Positions 1-13,724 of a stretch of 64,000 nucleotides of DNA are shown in pieces. Under the pieces are notes generated by a model. That model saw nothing but the letters and a program-made list of their open reading frames with translations. It was not told the DNA's origin and ran no database searches. Source of the stretch: Penaeus vannamei (lineage: Eukaryota; Arthropoda; Malacostraca; Decapoda; Penaeidae); contig NC_091571.1 of the NCBI RefSeq assembly GCF_042767895.1, positions 19,772,570-19,836,569 on the forward strand, in the 5' to 3' direction. The translations under genes and the position numbers were made by a program. How positions within the stretch are numbered: position 1 is the first letter of the stretch; each line of letters opens with the position of its first letter.

Positions 1-297
<297 letters not shown>

Positions 298-1205
298 TAA
301 CCCTCTCTCATTCCGTATTCATTAGCCTCTACCTGCATATCTATATCTATGTTGAAACAAAAGATACGTAGATAGCAGAGGTATCTCTATTCAAACAAAG
401 GTGTAGGTAGAATTTCTCAGTGTGTATTTATTTACCTCTATTTTCTCTCCCAGGAACACCAGCGTTGTGACGACACTTCACAGCATCTTTCAGCGGCAAG
501 AAATCCGGTTATGTCCCACGACTTGGAAGGTCAAAGGGCTGGTGTTGTTTAATGTCTCCTTACTTGGTGTATGATTGCTGTTGTGTCTCTGTCACAGTGT
601 CTGTATTTTACCTTATAAATCTTGCCTAAAGTTTAGATTTTTTCTGTGGATAGTGTTTGGAGGTCTTGTGGGTATTTCGTTTGAGTTTTGGTTTGTTTTG
701 ATTAAGAATTCCATTGATATACTCGTAAGATTAGAGGGATATGCTGGTAAAGATGAAATCAAGGCTTTAGGAAGTGCCAAGAGAGATTTGACATGTTAGA
801 ACTAGAAACATAAGGCTACTGGAAGATCAAGAACACATCCTCTGCTAATTTTGGCGTTTAAAGTAAAAGTTAATAAGAGCATTTCACTGGTATTTAGATG
901 AATTGTAAAAAAAAAGAAAAAAAAACCCACGCCCTGGACTTAATTGTGCCAACGCATCCCAACCCTCTTGCAAATTGTGTTGAGACCCCAAGTCCCAGGA
1001 GAGGATTAAGACAAAGTTAACTTCCGGCGTGACTCCCAAACTACTAAGAGTGTTGAACAAATGTTAGTCAAACCATGTCTGAAACAGAGAGTTATTAATC
1101 ATTTGCTTATCACTAGCACTTAGAGATAAGAGTGAACAGCCCCAATCACTTAGAAGAAATAAGAGGCACTTTTCCACACAGTAGACGGTACTTCATACAT
1201 CTAAT
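298..1205. other. Unique-looking non-coding sequence left of the first gap
   Basis: This stretch shows no tandem structure and no similarity to either satellite family. It has A-rich runs near 908-925. The only long open frame (575-799, 74 codons, Leu/Phe-rich) lacks supporting features and I do not call it a gene. A splice-acceptor-like site near 453 is listed separately. The segment ends at the N gap and is not mirrored anywhere in the window. Confidence 0.6.
454..574 (+). other. Possible terminal exon fragment (very weak)
   Basis: A pyrimidine-rich run ending in CAG at 451-453 resembles a 3' splice site. Two frames stay open downstream: one from 454 to a TAA at 550-552 (32 codons) and one from 455 to a TGA at 572-574 (39 codons). 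The 454 frame reads with mixed, protein-like composition but matches no family I recognise. There is no donor site or upstream exon in the window. It could equally be chance sequence. Confidence 0.12.
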
Positions 1206-1705
1206 NNNNNNNNNNNNNNNNNNNNNNNNNNNNNNNNNNNNNNNNNNNNNNNNNNNNNNNNNNNNNNNNNNNNNNNNNNNNNNNNNNNNNNNNNNNNNNN
1301 NNNNNNNNNNNNNNNNNNNNNNNNNNNNNNNNNNNNNNNNNNNNNNNNNNNNNNNNNNNNNNNNNNNNNNNNNNNNNNNNNNNNNNNNNNNNNNNNNNNN
1401 NNNNNNNNNNNNNNNNNNNNNNNNNNNNNNNNNNNNNNNNNNNNNNNNNNNNNNNNNNNNNNNNNNNNNNNNNNNNNNNNNNNNNNNNNNNNNNNNNNNN
1501 NNNNNNNNNNNNNNNNNNNNNNNNNNNNNNNNNNNNNNNNNNNNNNNNNNNNNNNNNNNNNNNNNNNNNNNNNNNNNNNNNNNNNNNNNNNNNNNNNNNN
1601 NNNNNNNNNNNNNNNNNNNNNNNNNNNNNNNNNNNNNNNNNNNNNNNNNNNNNNNNNNNNNNNNNNNNNNNNNNNNNNNNNNNNNNNNNNNNNNNNNNNN
1701 NNNNN
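1206..1705. other. Assembly gap of exactly 500 N
   Basis: This is a run of 500 N, a round number typical of a scaffolding placeholder rather than a measured distance. The sequence type changes completely across it, from unique DNA with microsatellite on the left to family B satellite on the right. On the opposite arm the corresponding sequence (60166 onward) carries on as family B for at least 3.8 kb, so the true missing length here may exceed 500 bp. Confidence 0.99.
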
Positions 1706-2325
1706 CCCAATGTCGAAAAAACGGCGAAATCTAGCGATATATATAGCCATATGAGAATATGGTCGAAAAACCCCCCTTTTCGAGTTTATGGTATGATTAT
1801 GATGATTTCTGCAATAATTCGGCTAATTATGATGATTTTTATGATAATACCATTAATAATGACCATAATAATGATAATTATGAAATTAATTAGGATAAGT
1901 ATGACATCAGATAGGATAATTATAACATTAATTAGGAAAATTATAATAAAATGATAATTATAATGATAATTTGCGTAATTAAGGCAATAATAGCAATCAT
2001 CAACAATACTCTATTTTCATGATAAAAACAATAAGACTAACGATAGTAATAATAATAATAGTGATAATACCTCTTATAATTATATTAAGGGTAATTATGA
2101 TGAAAATGATGTTAATGCTATTAATGATAATAATGATGATAATAATCATAAAACCCATCCATAATGAAAAAAGCCTAAAAGTATAAAAAAAAAGTAGAAA
2201 AAACGGCGAAATCTACCGATATATAGCCTTTTGAGAATATGGTCGAAAAACCCGCTTTTCGAGTTTATGGGATGATTATGATGATTTCTGCAATAACTCG
2301 GCTAATTATGACGATAATAATGATA
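1706..2325 (+). repeat. Satellite family B, forward orientation (about one unit)
   Basis: The family B core (GGCGAAATCTAGCGATATA, then GAGAATATGGTCGAAAAA, then a CTTTTCGAGTTTATGG-type segment) appears at about 1722-1790 and again at about 2203-2270. The spacing is shorter than the usual ~600 bp, so the first unit is internally deleted. Between about 2308 and 2338 the sequence passes into family A through a shared low-complexity stretch. The opposite arm has 18 extra bases in this unit (near 59760-59777), which explains the step from sum 61871 to 61853. Confidence 0.85.
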
Positions 2326-5300
2326 ATTATGATGATAATAACAATTATAATGATAATGATGATAAATTCATAATTATAATGATAATCTTGAGAAATACTG
2401 CAATAATAGCAATAATTAACTCTATTCCAAAAAGTACCATACTAATAATGGCAATAGAAATAATAATAACATCATTATCATTGTCATTATAATTATTATT
2501 ATTGTCATTATTATTTCTAAGATCATCATTATTGCTATTGTCATTATATAAATAGTTATAATGATAAAAAAGAAATAACAATTATTATAACTACATTAAT
2601 GGTAATAATAATAATGATAATCATGATGATAAAGACTATAATGAAAAAAATCATAAAAATGATTACAGTAATGGTAATAGTGATAATTATCATTCAGTCC
2701 ATTTATAATGAAATAAAGGCCAGAAGTAATCAAATCCCAGAAGTCGAAAAAACGGTAAAATCTAGCGGATTACAGCCTAATGAGAGAAACGTCGAAAAAA
2801 AACCCTTTTCGCTTTTTAATGGTAATTATGAGGATTTTAACATTAATTCAGGTAGTTATGAGGATTTTAACATTAATTCAGGTAATTATGAGGATTTCCA
2901 TGATTATTCCTTTATTATTGACAATAATGATGAAAATTATGATGATAATGACAATGATAATGACAATAATAATGATAATAATGATAAAGTCATAATTATA
3001 ATGACAATCTTGATAATTACTGCAATAATAGCAATAGTTAACTCTATTCCTATAATTTCCATACTAATAATGGCAATAGATATAATAATAACATCATTAT
3101 CATTGTCATTATAATGATTATTATTGTCATTATTATTTCTAAGATCATTATTGCTATTATCATTATATAGATAGTTATGTTATGATAAAATAGCAATAAT
3201 ATTTAGCATAATAATTATTATAACTGCAATAATGATGATAATAATAATGATAATCATGATGATAATGACTATAATGATAATAATCATAAAGATGATGACA
3301 GTATTGATAATAATGATAATAATAATTATCATTCAGTCCATTTATGATGAAATAAAGGCCAGAAGTAATAAAATCCCAAAAAGACGAAAAAAACCAGCAA
3401 AATCTAACGTAATACAGCCTTTGAGAGAAACGTCGAAAAAATGGTAATTATGAGGATTTTAACATTAATTCGGGTATTTATGATGATTTCCATGATGATT
3501 CCTTTATTATTGACAATAATGATAATTATGATGATAATGACAATAAAAATGACAATAATAATGATAATAACAATGAAAATGACAATAATAATGATAATAA
3601 TGATAAAGTCATAATTATAATGATAATCTTGATAATTACTGCACTAATAGCAATAATTAACTCTATTCCAATAATTTCCATACTAATAATGGTAAAAGAA
3701 AGAATAACATTATCATTATCATTATAATTATTGTTATTTTCACTATTATTTCTAAGATCATCATTATTGCGATTATCATTATATAAATAGTTATAATGAT
3801 AAAAATAGCAATAATAATTAGCATGATAATTATTATAACTGCAATAATGATGATAATAATAATGATAATCATGATGATGATGACTATAATGATAAAAATC
3901 ATAAAAATCATGACATTAATGATAATAATGATAATAATTATCATTCAGTCCATTTATAATGAAATAAAGGCCAAAAGTAACAAAATCCCAAAAGTAGAAA
4001 AAACGGCAAAATCTAGCGTATTACTGTCTTTTGAGAGAAACGTCGCAAAAACCTTTTCGCTTTTTAATGGCAATTATGAGGATTTTAACATTAATTCAGG
4101 TAATTATGGTGATTTCCATTATGATTCCTTTAATTGAAAATAATGATGCTAATTATGATGATAATGACAATAATAATGATAAAGTCATAATCATAATGAT
4201 AATCTTGAGAATTACTGCAATAATAGCAATAATTAACTCTATTCCAATAATTTCCATACTAATAATGGCAATAGAAATAATAACATTATCATTGTCATTA
4301 TAATTATTATAATTGTCATTATTATTTCTTAGGATCATCATTATTGCTATTATCATTATATAAATAGTTGTAATAATAAAAATAGCAATAATAATTAGCA
4401 TAATAATTATTACAACTGCAATAATAATGATAATAATGATAATCATGATGTTAATGACTCTAATGATAATCATAAAAATGATGACAGTAATGATAATAAT
4501 GATGATAATAATTATCATTTAGTCCATTTATAATGAAACCTCGGAAAATAAAAACCCTTTTCTCTTTTTAATGGTAATTATGAGGATTGTAACATTAATT
4601 CAGGTAATTATGATGATTTCCATGATGATTCCTTTATTATTGACAATAATGATGGTAATCCTGATGATAATAACAATGATAATGACAATAATAATGATAA
4701 TAATGATAAAGTAATAATTTTAATGATAATCTTGAGAATTTCTGCAATAATACTAATGATTAACTCTATTCCAATAATTTCCATACTAATAATGGCAATA
4801 GAAATAATAATATCATTATCATTGTCATTATTATTATTATTGTCATTATTATTTCTAAGATCATCATTATTGCTATTATCATTATATAAATAGTTATAAT
4901 GATGAAAATAGCAATAACAATTAGCATAATAACTATTATAATTGCAATAATGACAATAATACTATCATAATTATTGCATATGATAATGACTATAATAATA
5001 ATAATCATAAAATTTATGACAGTAATGATAATAATATTGATAATAATTATCATTCAGTCCATTTATAATGAAATAGAGGCCAGAAGTAATACATTCCCAG
5101 AAGTCGAAAAATGCGGCAAAATCTAGCGTATTACATCCTTTTGAGAGAAACGTCGAAAAAAACCTTTTTCGCTTTTTAATGGTAATTATGATGATTTTAA
5201 CATGAATCAGGTAATTATGAGGATTTTAAAATTAATTCAGGTAATTATGATGATTCCATGATTATTCCTTTATTATTGACAATAATGATGATAATTATGA

Positions 5301-8300
5301 TGATAATGACAATGATAATGACAATAATAATGATAATAATGATAAAGTTATAATTACAATGATAATCTTCATAATTACTGCAAGAATAGGAATAATGAAC
5401 TCTATTCAAATAATTTCCATACTAATAATGGCAATAGAGATAATAATAACATCATTATCATTGTCAATGTAATGATTATTATTTTTATTATTATTTCTAA
5501 GATCATTATTGCTATTATCATTATATAAATAGTTATAATGATAAAAATATCAATAATAATTAGCATAATAATTTTTATAACTGCAATAATGATGGTCATG
5601 ATGATAATAACTATAATGATAATAATCATAAAATTTATGACAGTAATGATAATAATATTGATAATAATTATCATTCAGTCCATTTATAATGAAATAGAGG
5701 CCAGAAGTAATACATTCCCAGAAGTCGAAAAATACGGCAAAATCTAGCGTATTACATCCTTTTGAGAGAAACGTCGAAAAAAACCTTTTTCGCTTTTTAA
5801 TGGTAATTATGATGATTTTAACATGAATCAGGTAATTATGAGGATTTTAAAATTAATTCAGGTAATTATGATGATTTCCATGATTATTTCTTTATTATTG
5901 ACAATAATGATGATAATTATGATGATAATGACAATGATAATGACAATAATAATGATAATAATGATAAAGTTATAATTACAATGATAATCTTCATAATTCC
6001 TGCAATAATAGGAATAATTAACTCTATTCAAATAATTTCCATACTAATAATGGCAATAGAAATAATAATAACATCATTATCATTGTCAATGTAATGATTA
6101 TTATTTTCATTATTATTTCTAAGATCATTATTGCTATTATCATTATATAAATAGTTATAATGATAAAAATATCAATAATAATTAGCATAATAATTTTTAT
6201 AACTGCAATAATGATGGTCATGATGATAATGACTATAATGATAATAATCATAAACATGATGACAGTAATGTTAATAATGATAATAATTATCATTCAGTCC
6301 ATTTATAATGAAATATAGGCAAGAAGTAATAAAGTCGAAGTCGAAAAAACAGTAAAATCTAGCGTATTACAGCCTTTTGAGAGAAGCGTAGAAAAAAAGC
6401 CTTTTCGTTTTTAATGGTTATTATGAGGATTTTAACATTAATTCAGGTAATTATGAGGATTTCCATGATTCCTTTATTATTAACAATAATGATGATAATT
6501 ATGATAATAATGACACTAATAATGATGTTAATTATAGAGTCATAATTATAATGACAATCTTGATAATTACTGCAATAATAGCAATAATTAACTCTATTCC
6601 AATAATTTCCATACTAATAATGGCAATAGAAATGATAATAACATCGTTATCATTGTCATTATAATTATTATTATTGTCATTATTATTTCTAAGATCATCA
6701 TTATTGCTATCATCATTATATAAATAGTCATAATGATAAAAATGGCAATAATAATTAGCATAATAATTATCTGCAATAATGATGTTGATACTAATGATAA
6801 TCATGATGATAATGACTATAATGATTATAATCATAGAAATTATGACATTAATGATAATATTTTTAAAATGATTATCATTTAGTCCATATAATGAAATAAA
6901 GGCCAGAGGTAATAAAATCCCAAAAGTCGAAAAAACGGCAAAATCTAGCGTATTACAGCCTTTTGAGAAAAACGTCGAAAAAAATCCTTATCCCTTTTTA
7001 AGGGTAATTATGAGGATTTTAACATTAATTCAGGTAATTATGATGATTTCCCTGATGAATCCTTTATTATTGACAATAATGATAATGATGATAATGACAA
7101 TGATATTGACAATAATAATGATAATAATGATAAAGTCATATTTATAATGATAATCTTGATAATTACTGCAATAATAGCAATAATTAACATTATTCCAATA
7201 ATTTCCATACTAATAATGGCAATAGAAATAATAGTAACATCATTATCATTGTCATTATAATTATTATTATTGTCATTATCATTTCTAAGATCATCATTAT
7301 TGCTATTATCATTATATAAATAGTTATAATGATAAAAATAGCAATAATAATTAGCATAATAGTAATTATAACTGCAATAATGATGATAATAATAATGATA
7401 ATCATAATGATACTGACTATAATGATAATAATCATAAAAATGATGACAGTAATGATAATAATGATGATAATAATTATCATTCAGTCCATTTATAATGAAA
7501 TAAATGCCAGAAGCAATCAAATCCCAATAGTCGAAAAATCGGCAAAATCTTGGTTATTACAGCTTTTTCAGAGAAACGTCGATATGGTAATTATGAGGAT
7601 TTTAACATTAATTCAGGTAATTATGATGATTTCCATGATGATTCCTTTATTATTGACAATAATGACAATTATGATGATAATAACAATGATAATGACAATT
7701 TTAATGATAATGATAAAGTCATAATTATAATGATAATCTTGATAATTACTGCAATGATAGCAATAATTAACTCTATTCCAATAATTTCCATACTAATAAT
7801 GGCATTAGAAATAATAATAACATGATTATCATTGTCATTATAATTATTATTATTGTCATCATTATTTCTAAAATCATCATTATTGCTATTATCATTATAT
7901 TAATAGTTATAAGGATAAAAATAGCAATAATGATTAGCATACTAATTATTATAACTGCAATAATGATAATAATAATGATAATCATGATGATAATGACTAT
8001 AATGATATTAATCATAAAATGAAGACAGTAATGATAATAGTGATGATAATAATAATCATTCAGTCCATTTATAATGAAATAAAGGGTACAAGTAATAAAA
8101 TCCAAAAAGTCGAAAAAAACGGCAAAATCAAGCGTATGGCAGCCTTTTGAGAGAAACCGAAAAAAAACCCTTTTCGCTTTTTAATGGTAATCATGAGGAT
8201 TTTAACATTAATTCAGGTAATTATGATGATTTCCATGACGATTCCTTTATTATTGACATTGATAATTATGATTCTAATGACAATGATTATGACAATAATA

Positions 8301-11045
8301 ATGATAATAATGATAAAGTCATAATTATAATGATAATCTTGATAATTACTGCAATAATAGCAATAATTAACTCTATTCCAATAATTTCCATACTAATAAT
8401 GACAATAGAAATAATAATAACATCATTATATTTGTCATTATAATTATTATTGTCATTATTATTTCTAAGATCATCATTATTGCTATTATCATTATAGAAA
8501 TAGCAATAATAATTAGCATAATAATTATTATAATTGCCATAATGATGATAATAATAATGGTAATCATGATAACTATAATGATAATAATCATAAAAATGAT
8601 GACAGTAATAATAATGATGATGAAAATAATTATCAATTAGTCCATTTATAAAGAAATAAAGGCTAGAAGTAATAAAATCCCAAAAGTCGAAAAAACGGCA
8701 AAATCAAGCGTATTACAGCCTTTTTAGAGAAACGTCGAAAAAACTCTTCGATTTTTAATGGTAATTATGAGGATTTTAAATTTAATTCAGGTAATTATGA
8801 GGATTTTAACATTAATTCAGGTAATCATGATGATTTCCATGATTATTCCTTTATTATTAACAATAATGATTATAATTATGATGATAATGACAATTGTAAT
8901 GACAATAATAATGATAAAGTTATAATTGAAATGATAATCTTGATAATTACTGCAATAATAGCGATAATTAACTTTATTCCAATAATTTCCATACTAATAA
9001 TGGCAATAGAAATAATAATATCATTATCATTGTCATTATAATTATTATTATAGTCATTATTATTTCTATGATCATCTATATTGCTATTATCATTATATAA
9101 ATAGTTATAATGATAAACATATCAATAATTATTATTATAACTGCAATAATGATGATAATAATAATGATAATCTTGATGATAATGACTATAATGATAATAA
9201 TCATAAAAAAATGATGACAGTAATGATAATGATGATAATAATTATCATTCAGTCCATTTATAATGAAATAAAGGCCAGAAGTAATAAAATTCCAATAGTC
9301 GAAAAAACGGCAAAATCTCGATAATTACAGCCATTTCAGAGAAACGTCGAAAAAATCCCCTTTTCGCTTTTTAATGGTATTTATGATGATTTTAACATTA
9401 ATTCAGGTAATTATGATGATTTCCATGATTATTCCTTTATTATTGACATTAATGATGATAAATATTATGTTAATGACAATGATAATGACAATAATAATGA
9501 TGATAATGATAAAGTCACAATTATATTGATAATCTTGATAATTACTGCAATAATAGCAATAATTAACTCTATTCTAATAATTTCCATATTAATAATGGCA
9601 ATAGAAATAATAATAACATCATTATCATTGTCATTATAATTATTATTATTGTCATTATTATTTCTAAGATCATCATTCTTGCTATTATCATTATATAAAT
9701 AGTTATAATAAAAATTAGCATAATAATTATTATAACTGCAATAATGACGATAATAATGATAATCATGATGATAAAGACTATAATGATAATAATTATCACT
9801 CAGTCCATTTATGATGAAATAAAGGCCAAAAGTAATAAAATCACGTAAGTCGAAAATACGGCAAAATCTAGCGTATTACAGCCTTTTGAGAGAAACGTCG
9901 AAAAAAAACCCTTTCGCTTTTTATTGGTAATTATGCGGATTCTTCATAAAAAGATGACAGTAATGATAATAATGATTATCATTCAGTCCATTTATAATGA
10001 TATAAAGGCCAGAAGTAATAAAATCCCAGAAGTCGAAACAACAGCAAAATCTAGCGTATTACAGCCTTTTCAGAGAAAATGTCGAAAAAAAAACTTTTCG
10101 CTTTTTAATGGTAATTAGGAGGATTTTAACATTAATTCAGGTAATTATGATGATTTCCATGATGATTCTTTTATTATTGACAGTAATGATGATAATTATG
10201 ATGATAATGACAAAGATAATGACAATAATAATGTTAATAATGATAATGACAATAATAATGATAATAATGATAAAGTCATAATTATAATGATAATCTTGAT
10301 ACTTACTGCAATAATAGCAATAATTTACTCTATTCCGATAATTTCTATACTAATAATGGCAATAGAAATAATAATAACATGATTATCATTGTCATTATAA
10401 TTATTATTATTGTCATCATTATTTCATTATTGATATTATCATTATATAAATAGTTATATAGATAAAAAATAGCAATAATAAATAGCATAATAATTATTAT
10501 AACTGCAATAATGATGATAAATATAATGATAATCATGATGATAATGACTATAATAATAATAATCATAAAAATGATGACAGTAATGATAATAATGATGATA
10601 ATAGAGAAACGTCGAAAAAAAATCGTTTCGCTTTTTAAGGGTAATTATGAGGATTTTAACATTAATTCAGGTGATTATGATGATTTCCATGATTATTCCT
10701 TTATTATAGACAATAATGATGATAACTATGATGATAATGACAATGATTATTACAATAATAATGATAATAATGATAAAGTCATAATTATAATGACAATCTT
10801 GATAATTACTGCAATAATAGCAATAATTAACTCTATTCCAATAATTTCCATACTAATAATGGCAATAGAAATAATAATAACATCATTATATTTGTCATTA
10901 TAATTATTATTGTCATTATTAGTTCTAAGATCATCATTATTGCTTTTATTATTATATAAATAGTTATAATGATAAAAATAGCAATAATAATTAGCATTAT
11001 AATTATTATAATTGCAATAATGATGATAATAATAACTATAATCAT
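2325..11045 (+). repeat. Satellite family A array, forward orientation (about 14 units)
   Basis: Units of about 550-640 bp repeat head to tail. The landmark CAGTCCATTTATAATGAAAT recurs near 2696, 3335, 3945, 5058, 5681, 6297, 7485, 8060, 9249 and 9985, with variants between. Each unit has a CpG-bearing core (GTCGAAAAAACGGCAAAATC, then TAGCGTATTACAGCCTTTTG, then AGAGAAACGTCGAAAAA and CCCTTTTCGCTTTTTAATGG). A 25-30 bp 'TAATTATGAGGATTTTAACA' element follows, then long ATGATAATGACAATAAT-type low-complexity DNA, then a hairpin-forming segment. Some units lack the core (near 4530 and 10600). Long open frames in this array encode only Ile/Met or Asn/Asp runs and are not genes. Confidence 0.93.
3763..3816. 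repeat. Representative intra-unit hairpin of family A
   Basis: The sequence reads into TTATCATTATATAAATAG and then TTATAATGATAAAAATAGCA. The left arm (attattgcgattatcattata) pairs with the right arm (tataatgataaaaatagcaat) around a short TAAATAG centre, apart from an extra AAA and one mismatch. The same imperfect palindrome recurs in nearly every family A unit and, less perfectly, in family B, where the right arm reads AATAGTTATAATGAGGAAAA. Confidence 0.75.
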
Positions 11046-13102
11046 TATTAGTATGGAAATTATTGGAATAGAGTTAATTATTGCTATTATTGCAGTAATT
11101 CTCAAGATCATTATTATAATTATGACTTTATCATTCTTATCATTATTATTGTCATTAGCATTGTTATAATCATGATTATCATCATTATTGTCAATAATAA
11201 AAAATTAATTATGAAAATCATCATAATTACCTGAATTAATGTTAAAATACTCATAATTACCATTAAAAAGCGAAAAGTTTTTTTTTTTTCGACGTTTCTC
11301 TCAAAAGGCTGTAATGGGCTAGATTTTGCCGTTTTTCGAATTTATTACTTCTAGCCTCTATTTCATTATAAATGGACTGAATGATAATGATTATCATCAT
11401 TATTATCATTACTGTCATCATTTTTATGATCATTATCATTATAGTCATCATCATCATGATTATCATTATTATTATCATCATTATTGCAGTTATAATAAGT
11501 ATCACGCTAATTATTATTGCTATTTTTATCATTATAACTATTTATATAATGATAATAGCAATAATGATGATCTTAGAAATAATAGTGACAATAATAATAA
11601 TTGTAATAACAATGATAATGATATTATTATTTCTATTGCCATAATTAGTATGGAAATTATTGGAATAGAGTTAATTATTGCTATTATTGTAGTAATTATC
11701 AAGATTATCATTATAATTATGACTTTATCATTATTATCATTATTATTGTCATTGTCATTGTCATTATCATCATAATTATCATAATTATTATCAATAATAA
11801 ATGATTCATCATGTAAATCATCATATTTACCTGAATAAATGTTAAAATCCTCATAAATACCATTAGAAACCGAAAAGGGTTTTTTTTCGACGTTTCTCTC
11901 AAAAGGTTGTAATACGCTAGATTTTGCCGTTTTATCGAATTTTGGGATATGATTACTTCTGGCCTTTTTTCATTATAAATGGACTGAATGATAATTATTA
12001 TCATCATTTATAATCATTACTGTCATCATTTTTATAATTATTACCATTATAGTCATTATCATCATGATTATCATTATTATTATCATCATTATTGCAGTTA
12101 TAATAAATATCATGCTAATTATTTTTATGATTATTATCATTATAGTCATTGTCATCATGATTATTATTATTATCAGCATTATTGCAGCTATAATAATTAT
12201 TATGCTAATTATTATTGCTATTTTTACCATCATAACTATGTATATAATGATAATAGCAATAATGATCTTAGAAATAATAATGACAATAATAATAATTAAA
12301 ATGACAATGATAATGATGTTATAATTATTCCTATTGCCATTATTAGTATGGAAATTATTGGAATAGAGTTAATTATTGCTATTATCGTAGTAATTATCAA
12401 GATTATCATTATTATTATAACTTTATCCTTATTATCATTATTATTGTCGTTATCATTTTCATTATCATCATAACTATCATCATTATTGTCAATAATAAAG
12501 GAATCATCATGGAAATCATCATAATTACCTGAATTAATGTCAAGATCCTCATAATTACCATTAAAAATCGAAAAGTTTATTTTTTCGACGTTTCTCTCAC
12601 AAGGTTGTAATACGCTAGATTTTGCCGTTTTTTTTTTTTTTATTATTGGGATTTTATTACTTCTGGCCTTTATTTTATCATAAATGGAATGAATGAAAAT
12701 TATTATCATCATTACTATCATTACTGTCATCATTTCATGATTATCATTATAATCATTATCATCATTATTATCATTTCTGTCATCATTTTATGATTATTTT
12801 TAATATAGTCATGATTATCATTATTATTATCATCATTATTGCAGTTATAATAATTATTATGTTAATTATTATTGCTATTTTTATCCTTATAACTATTTAT
12901 ATAATGATAATAGCAATAATGCTGATCTTAGAAATAATAATGACAATAATAATAATTATAATGACAATGATAATAATTATTTCTATTGCCATTTTTAGTA
13001 TGGATATTATTGGAATAGAGTTAATTATTGCTATTATTGTAGTAATTATCAATTTTATCATTATAATTATGACTTTATCATTATTATCATTACTATTGTC
13101 AT
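11045..13102 (-). repeat. Satellite family A array, reverse orientation
   Basis: From about 11045 the family A landmarks appear as reverse complements, for example ACGTTTCTCTCAAAAGGCTG near 11290, 11890 and 12590, and ATTTCATTATAAATGGACTG-type sequence near 11360. The switch at about 11030-11050 makes a head-to-head junction. The array is interrupted on its right by LINE copy 1. Confidence 0.9.
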
Positions 13103-13461
13103 AATAATAGTGGGTGGGTGCTTCATGCGCAGGGTGGTGTGAAGCGATGGTTTGGTAGCCTAGATAGTGTTTAGTGCTTGCATGCCTTCTCGCTTGCAGC
13201 TGCCACCGCTGGCTAGCCTTGTGCGAAAAAGGGAGCAGCGCTGCATAAGTCTCCCCTGCCAGTTCATAGCCTCTCCATCATCGAGACTTCTGCAGTGCCT
13301 CCTCGTGGCCACCTATGGAAACTGGAACCTTGCGGTCCCAGGCTGAACTGTAGGGGATCTCGGAGCAGCAGGAGGCCCCAGACGTACAGGGCCATGGCCC
13401 ACCGGCGTGTGGACACGCCCTGGTCCTGTACTAACTCCTGCCCCTAAGTCCCCTGGGGTCA

Positions 13462-13677
13462 ATGGGAACTCGTGGGAGGTGGGCCTTGCCAGTCCTCCTC
13501 CCCCCAGAGAATAAGCCACTGGCAGCGTCACACTTAATTGGAAATGCTGGGGTGAGGGGTAATGTCCTTCCTACCCAGCAAGAGAGGCGGGCTGCGGGCC
13601 CCGTTGGGAGGGTGACTGCTGGGGCGCGGAATAGGAACGGGAGGTCCTCGTCCTGCCTGCGTCCTGGCAGCCGCTAG
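13462..13677 (+). CDS. Short upstream frame of LINE copy 1, truncated in this arm
   Basis: The ATG at 13462 follows an in-frame TAA at 13432-13434. The frame runs 71 codons to a TAG at 13675-13677. In the mirror copy the same place reads CAG, and the frame continues to 88 codons. There it ends at a TGA that overlaps the ATG of the endonuclease/reverse transcriptase frame (ATGA). The product is Arg/Gly/Pro-rich with no zinc knuckle or coiled coil that I can see, so I cannot call it a true ORF1. It may be a regulatory upstream frame, a decayed ORF1, or chance in GC-rich DNA. Confidence 0.3.
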   Translation: MGTRGRWALPVLLPPENKPLAASHLIGNAGVRGNVLPTQQERRAAGPVGRVTAGARNRNGRSSSCLRPGSR

Positions 13678-13724
13678 CCCAATATGAAGCTTGTGGACAA
13701 AGCCCTAGGGAACCCCACAGGTGG

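Noticed and set aside
575..799. 74-codon frame in the unique left segment with hydrophobic stretches
   Set aside because: There is no homology I recognise, no upstream context, and the length is within chance expectation for this composition.
1132..1750. Open frames of 170-200 codons crossing the first gap, and similar ones across 31212-31817
   Set aside because: They consist almost wholly of unknown residues from N bases.
2750..2830. Possible CENP-B box in the satellite core
   Set aside because: TTCG occurs, but the required spacing to an A and to CGGG is absent, so centromere identity cannot be argued from this motif.
2325..11045. CRISPR-like regular spacing of a conserved core
   Set aside because: The period is ~600 bp, the spacers are themselves repeats, and the sequence is eukaryotic. 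It is a tandem satellite.
2345..12733. Dozens of 60-175 codon open frames rich in Ile/Met or Asn/Asp/Tyr on both strands
   Set aside because: They repeat with each satellite unit, occur in several frames at once, and come from ATGATAATAAT-type low-complexity DNA that rarely forms stops. No domain or signal is conserved apart from the repeat itself.
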